Assembly: GCF_026130605.1 (NCBI RefSeq)
Contig: NZ_JANFAU010000012.1
Coordinates: 62,001 to 126,000 of the forward strand
From: Sphingomonas lycopersici
GTDB lineage: Bacteria > Pseudomonadota > Alphaproteobacteria > Sphingomonadales > Sphingomonadaceae
Direction: 5' to 3'
Length of the DNA: 64,000 bases
In this document: positions 60,177 through 64,000 of the stretch, one piece after another
How positions within the stretch are numbered: position 1 is the stretch's first letter
Layout of the letters: the number at the start of each line of letters is the position of its first letter
Notes under the pieces: generated by a model
Told to the model about the DNA's origin: nothing
Databases searched by the model: none
Seen by the model: only the letters and a program-made list of their open reading frames with translations
Position numbers and translations under genes: made by a program

Positions 60177-62990
60177 CTACCGCAACGTCGCGCTGTCGAG
60201 GTTGAGCGCGGTCGCCGGGATCGTCTCGGTCGCCGGCCGCGCCTTGCGCAGCGCGTCGCCGAACTGCCGCGCGTCGCCGACCACCACCGTCACCGTGGCC
60301 GCCGGATCGAACAGCGTCGCCGCCGCCTGCTGCACCGCCGCGGTCGGCGTATCGCGCACCTGCGCGGTGTAGCGCGTCATTTCATCGACCGGCAGCCCGT
60401 CGAGCAACTGGTTGGCGACCAGCGTCGCCAGCCCGGCGGTGCGTTCGATCTGCCGGCCGAACCCGCCGATCAGCACCGAGCGCCGCGTTTCGAGCTCGCT
60501 CGCGGTGATCGGCGCGGTGCCCAGCCGCTGCATCTCGCCCGCGATCAGCCCGACGACCTCGGGGGCGGAGGCGTTCTTGGTCGAGGCCCCGGCGCTGATC
60601 CAGCCGGTGTCGCGATCGGCGTGAAGATCGCTGCGCGCGCCATAGGAGAGCCCGCGCTTGATGCGGATCTCCTGATTGAGCCGCGAGGTATAGCCGCCGC
60701 CGAGCACGGTATTGGCGATCAGCGCGGGATAGTAGCGCCCGTCGCCACGCGCGATCGCCCCGCGCGAGACGACCACCCCGGCCTGACCCGCATTGGGCAG
60801 GTCGATCGCGATCGTGCGCGGGCGGGCCATGGGGACCGGCGTAGGGAGCGCGGCGGGGGTCGCGCCGTCCGCGCGCCAGTCGCCGAACCAGCGCTCGGCG
60901 AGCGCCTTGGCGGCGGCGGGGGTGATGTCGCCGGTCAGGATCAGCGTCGCGCGATCGGGCGACCAGGCCGCGGCATAGGCTCGTTGCACATCGCCGCGGG
61001 TGATCGCCTTGAGCGAGGCGGGGGTGCCGTCGACCGCGCCGCCATAAGCCGATGCGCCGAACAAGGCGCGATCGGCGGCGAGCCCGGCGAGTTCCATCGG
61101 ATCGGTCAGCGTCACCTGTGTCGCGTCGATCGCCTGCGCGCGGGCGCGCTCCAGCTCGGCCGGGGCGAGCGTCGCGTGGCGCGCGGCATCGGCGAGGATG
61201 TCGAGCGCGGGCGACAGCGCCGGGGTCGCGACGGTGATGCCGATCGCGCTGCCCTCGCGCCCTGCGCCGGTATCGATCGAGGCGCCGAGCGCCTCGGCGG
61301 CGCGCGCGATCTCGGTCGCGGAGCGGGTGGCGGTGCCGCGGGTCAGCAAGGTGGCGGCGAGGCTGGCGGTGCCGGCCTTGCCCGTCGCGTCGCGCGCCGC
61401 GCCCGCGGTGCCGATCAGCCGCGCGGTGACCAGCGGCACGTCGTGCCGCTCGACCGTCACCACCGTCAGCCCGTTGGCGAGGCGGGTCGCGCTCGGGGTC
61501 GGCACATGGCCCGCGACCACCGGCCCGAGCGGGGGCAGCGGGACGCGCTCGGCGTCGGACGCGGCGGTGACGACGGCGATGTCGCGCGGCGCGACGAGCG
61601 GCCGGGTCTCGACCGTCGCGGCGACCGCGATCCCGGCTTCGGGCGCGGCGCCTTCGGCGGCGGGAAGATAGCGGATTGCCGCGACGCGATCGTCGGCCAG
61701 CCAGGTCCGCGCGACGCGCTGCACATCGGCGACGGTCACCGCGCGGACCGCTTCGAGCTGGCGTTCGGTGGCGCGCGGGTCGCCGTCGATCAGCACCGAG
61801 GAGGCAATGACACGCGCGCGGCCCTCGGCGGTTTCCATCGCCTTCAACGCATCGGTGAGGATTTCGGTCTTGGCCTCGGCAAGCTCGGCCGCCGAGACCG
61901 GGGCGTCGCGCATCCGCGCGATCTCGCCGCGCAGCGCCTGTTCGACCGCATCGGCGGTCTTGCCCCCGGCGGCGATCGCGATGATGTCGAGCTTGCCCGG
62001 CCCGGCGCGCGAATCGAGCGTCGCATCGACCGATTGCGCCAGCCCGGCGCGATAGACGAGGCTCTCGTGCAGCCGCGAGCTTTCGCCGCGCGCGAGGATC
62101 GCCTGCATCACCATCAGCGCGGGCATGTCCGCGGTGCGATCGGGCGGCAGCGGATAGCTCAAGGCGATCGCGGGGAGCGGGGTGTTGGGCTCGTGTACCG
62201 TCACCGCGACCGGGGCGGTGCGCACCGGCTCGGTCGCGGCGACGCGCGGGATCGGCTGATCGGGGCGTTTGATCGGCGCGAAATATTGGTCGACCCAGCG
62301 ATCGAGCGCGGCGGGATCGAAATTGCCCGCGACGACCAGGATCGCATTGTCGGGGCGGTAATAGGTCGCGTGGAAGGCGCGCACATCGTCGATCGTCGCC
62401 GCATCGAGGTTGGCGATGCTGCCGATCACCCCGCGCGCATAAGGATGATGCTGATAGGCAAGCGCGGGGAGGTACAGCGAATCGAGCTTGCCATAAGGCC
62501 GCGCGAGCACCGACTGGCGGAACTCCTCCTTCACCACGTCGCGCTCGGAGGCGAAGCCTGCCGGATCGACGATCAGCGAGGCCATGCGATCGGCCTCGGC
62601 GAACAGCAGCCGCTGGAGGTGATTGGCGGGGACGACCTCGAAATAATTGGTGTAATCGTCGCCGGTCGAGGCGTTGTTATAGCCGCCGACATCCTCGGTC
62701 AGCCGGTCGAACTGCTCGGCGTGGAGGTTGCGCGTCGCCTTGAACATGAGATGTTCGAAGAGGTGCGCGAACCCCGATCGCCCGCGCGGATCGTCACGCC
62801 CGCCGACGTCATACCACATCTGCACCGAGACGTTGGGCGTCGCAGTGTCGCGGATCGCGTAGACGCGCAGGCCGTTGGCGAGCGTCCGTTCGGTAAAGGC
62901 GATCGGCTTGACCGCCGGGAGCGGCGGCGGCGGTTCGGCCAGCGCGGGCGCAGCGATCGTAGCGAGCAGCAGCGGCAGGATGCGGCGCAT
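60177..62990 (-). CDS. Exported M16-family zinc metallopeptidase
   Basis: 937 residues. Signal peptide (MRRILPLLLATIAAPALA). The N-terminal catalytic domain has the inverted zinc motif HLFEH (SGFAHLFEHLMFKATRN) and DDYTNYFEVVPANHLQRLLF; three further M16 domains follow, the C-terminal half being inactive-like (GGYTSRLNQEIRIKRGLSYG). Periplasmic insulinase/pitrilysin type that degrades peptides in a chamber. Upstream on the same strand is a small membrane protein. Confidence 0.92.
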   Translation of the reverse strand: MRRILPLLLATIAAPALAEPPPPLPAVKPIAFTERTLANGLRVYAIRDTATPNVSVQMWYDVGGRDDPRGRSGFAHLFEHLMFKATRNLHAEQFDRLTEDVGGYNNASTGDDYTNYFEVVPANHLQRLLFAEADRMASLIVDPAGFASERDVVKEEFRQSVLARPYGKLDSLYLPALAYQHHPYARGVIGSIANLDAATIDDVRAFHATYYRPDNAILVVAGNFDPAALDRWVDQYFAPIKRPDQPIPRVAATEPVRTAPVAVTVHEPNTPLPAIALSYPLPPDRTADMPALMVMQAILARGESSRLHESLVYRAGLAQSVDATLDSRAGPGKLDIIAIAAGGKTADAVEQALRGEIARMRDAPVSAAELAEAKTEILTDALKAMETAEGRARVIASSVLIDGDPRATERQLEAVRAVTVADVQRVARTWLADDRVAAIRYLPAAEGAAPEAGIAVAATVETRPLVAPRDIAVVTAASDAERVPLPPLGPVVAGHVPTPSATRLANGLTVVTVERHDVPLVTARLIGTAGAARDATGKAGTASLAATLLTRGTATRSATEIARAAEALGASIDTGAGREGSAIGITVATPALSPALDILADAARHATLAPAELERARAQAIDATQVTLTDPMELAGLAADRALFGASAYGGAVDGTPASLKAITRGDVQRAYAAAWSPDRATLILTGDITPAAAKALAERWFGDWRADGATPAALPTPVPMARPRTIAIDLPNAGQAGVVVSRGAIARGDGRYYPALIANTVLGGGYTSRLNQEIRIKRGLSYGARSDLHADRDTGWISAGASTKNASAPEVVGLIAGEMQRLGTAPITASELETRRSVLIGGFGRQIERTAGLATLVANQLLDGLPVDEMTRYTAQVRDTPTAAVQQAAATLFDPAATVTVVVGDARQFGDALRKARPATETIPATALNLDSATLR

Positions 62991-63016
62991 AAGGTCCTTT
63001 CAGGAAAGCGGCGGGA

Positions 63017-63205
63017 TCACTTCTTGTCGCGATTGGCGAATAGCACCGCGGCGGCGACCGCGGCGGAGCCGATGCCGACACCGAGACCGATCTTGCCGAT
63101 GTTCCAGTTGCGCTTGCGCGCCTCGCGCTTCGCATGGCTGGCGCCTTCCTCATGCGCCTTGGCTTCGGCGGCGGCGGCGAGGATTTCGTTGGGTTCGTCG
63201 GTCAC
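63017..63205 (-). CDS. Small single-span membrane protein
   Basis: 62 residues, GTG start with AAGGAG 7 bases upstream. Charged N-terminus (TDEPNEILAAAAEAKAHEEG) then a hydrophobic C-terminal helix GKIGLGVGIGSAAVAAAVLF and a basic tip RDKK. Only 2 bases after the tgt stop, so it is likely co-transcribed with tgt and the M16 peptidase. Function unknown. Confidence 0.8.
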   Translation of the reverse strand: MTDEPNEILAAAAEAKAHEEGASHAKREARKRNWNIGKIGLGVGIGSAAVAAAVLFANRDKK

Positions 63206-63207
63206 GC

Positions 63208-64000
63208 TTACTCTCCTTGGTTTCCGTAATAGGCGGCGCGAAACGCATTGGCGAACGCGGGCAGATTGCCCCCGGCGATCGACGCGCGCAGATCCGCCAT
63301 CAACGTTTCGTAGAACCAGATGTTGTGCTCGGTCATCAGCATCGCGCCGAGAATCTCGCCCGCGCGGACGAGATGGTGGAGATAGGCGCGGCTCCACTGA
63401 TTGCACACCGGGCACGGGCAGGCGGCGTCGAGCGGCGCCTGATCCTCGGCGAAGCGCGCGTTGCGGATGTTGATCGGGCCGTTGCGGGTAAAGGCCTGGC
63501 CGGTGCGCCCCGAGCGGGTCGGCAGCACGCAATCGAACATATCGACCCCGCGCTCGACCGCGCCGACGATATCGTCGGGCTTGCCGACCCCCATCAGATA
63601 GCGCGGCTTGTCCGCCGGCAATTGCCCCGGCGCGAAATCGAGGCAGCCGAACATCGCCTCCTGGCCCTCGCCGACCGCGAGCCCGCCGATCGCATAGCCG
63701 TGGAAGCCGATATCGGTCAGCGCGTCGGCGGAGGCCTTGCGCAGCCCTTCGTCGAGCGCACCCTGCTGGATGCCGAAGATCGCATTCGCCGCGGCATGCT
63801 CGCCGCCCGCATCGAATGCGGCGCGGCTGCGCTTCGCCCAGCGCATCGATCGCTCCATCGCCGCCGCCTGCACCTCGCGGGTCGAGGTGGTCGGGACGAG
63901 TTCGTCGAACGCCATTACGATGTTCGAGCCGAGCAGCCGCTGGATCTCGATCGAGCGTTCGGGGGAGAGCAAGTGCCGCGAGCCGTCGAGATGGCTCTTG
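63208..64000 (-). CDS. tgt: Queuine tRNA-ribosyltransferase, C-terminal part
   Basis: The last 263 residues, ending at TAA 63208; the start lies beyond the window. Exchanges guanine 34 for preQ1 in GUN tRNAs. Motifs: SHLDGSRHLLSPE, GGLAVGEGQEAMFG, PRYLMGVGKPDDIVGAVERG, FDCVLPTRSGRTGQAFTRNG (nucleophile region) and the zinc site CPCPVC...LHH. It complements the queuosine precursor transporter yhhQ at 34367. Confidence 0.95.
   Translation of the reverse strand, partial: KSHLDGSRHLLSPERSIEIQRLLGSNIVMAFDELVPTTSTREVQAAAMERSMRWAKRSRAAFDAGGEHAAANAIFGIQQGALDEGLRKASADALTDIGFHGYAIGGLAVGEGQEAMFGCLDFAPGQLPADKPRYLMGVGKPDDIVGAVERGVDMFDCVLPTRSGRTGQAFTRNGPINIRNARFAEDQAPLDAACPCPVCNQWSRAYLHHLVRAGEILGAMLMTEHNIWFYETLMADLRASIAGGNLPAFANAFRAAYYGNQGE

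Noticed and set aside
59217..63473. 1418-codon open frame on the plus strand across the hydrolase and M16 genes
   Set aside because: Low-complexity Arg/Gly/Asp-rich translation with no recognisable domain; it is the mirror of two well-supported minus-strand genes.

Overview
The window is 64 kb of chromosomal, very GC-rich, gene-dense DNA. It most likely comes from a Sphingomonas-type alphaproteobacterium (Sphingomonadaceae). The reasons are three PEPxxWA-CTERM surface proteins, several TonB-dependent receptors and other outer-membrane proteins, an alphaproteobacterial gene set (GapR/DUF2312, DUF1244, zinc-free L36), and dispersed intergenic repeats of the kind common in sphingomonads. I see no rRNA, tRNA, insertion sequence, CRISPR array or intact prophage.

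Layout. 1-5.5 kb: the end of a molybdenum hydroxylase subunit, hemH, phbB and glnD (+). 5.6-11.6 kb (-): infC, a TonB receptor and thrS; thrS has what looks like a threonine-codon attenuator in its leader. 11.7-14.2 kb: a glycine-zipper protein, a phytase-like secreted protein, rpmB and tadA. 14.3-19.9 kb (-): a leucine/isovalerate breakdown operon (ivd, mccB, an NTF2-like protein, mccA, maoC) facing a LysR regulator with a palindrome at its start. 20.9-27.6 kb: an OmpA-like lipoprotein, a CNNM/CorC protein, a GST, gapR, a secreted amidohydrolase, DUF1244 and pyruvate kinase. 27.7-33.1 kb: a TonB receptor with a Zur-like operator, a HAD phosphatase, rpmJ, a DUF4136 lipoprotein, an M14 carboxypeptidase and a GNAT enzyme.

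33.1-34.4 kb is the most accessory-looking part. It is a less GC-rich island with a YezG-type immunity gene and a YeeF-type nuclease toxin. The toxin frame appears broken by one base, and a LexA-type GAAC-N7-GAAC box lies in front of it. 34.4-40.8 kb: yhhQ, argB, three tandem PEP-CTERM paralogues with a shared upstream element, and yggT-DUF167-folD-marC. 40.9-44 kb: a membrane glycosyltransferase-like protein facing GtrA and a methyltransferase. 44-50 kb (-): a Cys/Met PLP enzyme, a small exported protein, gloB, nitronate monooxygenase, gloA, a TPR-like protein and an alpha/beta hydrolase. 50-55.9 kb: a Mur ligase facing an LD-carboxypeptidase (muropeptide recycling), then mutS facing tag (DNA repair). 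55.9-64 kb: maeB, small envelope proteins, a SleB-type hydrolase, an M16 peptidase, a small membrane protein and the end of tgt.

Most work here is housekeeping: translation, nitrogen signalling, folate, heme, arginine, repair and wall recycling. It is joined by outer-membrane uptake and surface proteins. Thirteen inverted-repeat elements of several families occupy the gaps, mostly between convergent genes, where they probably end transcription from both sides.
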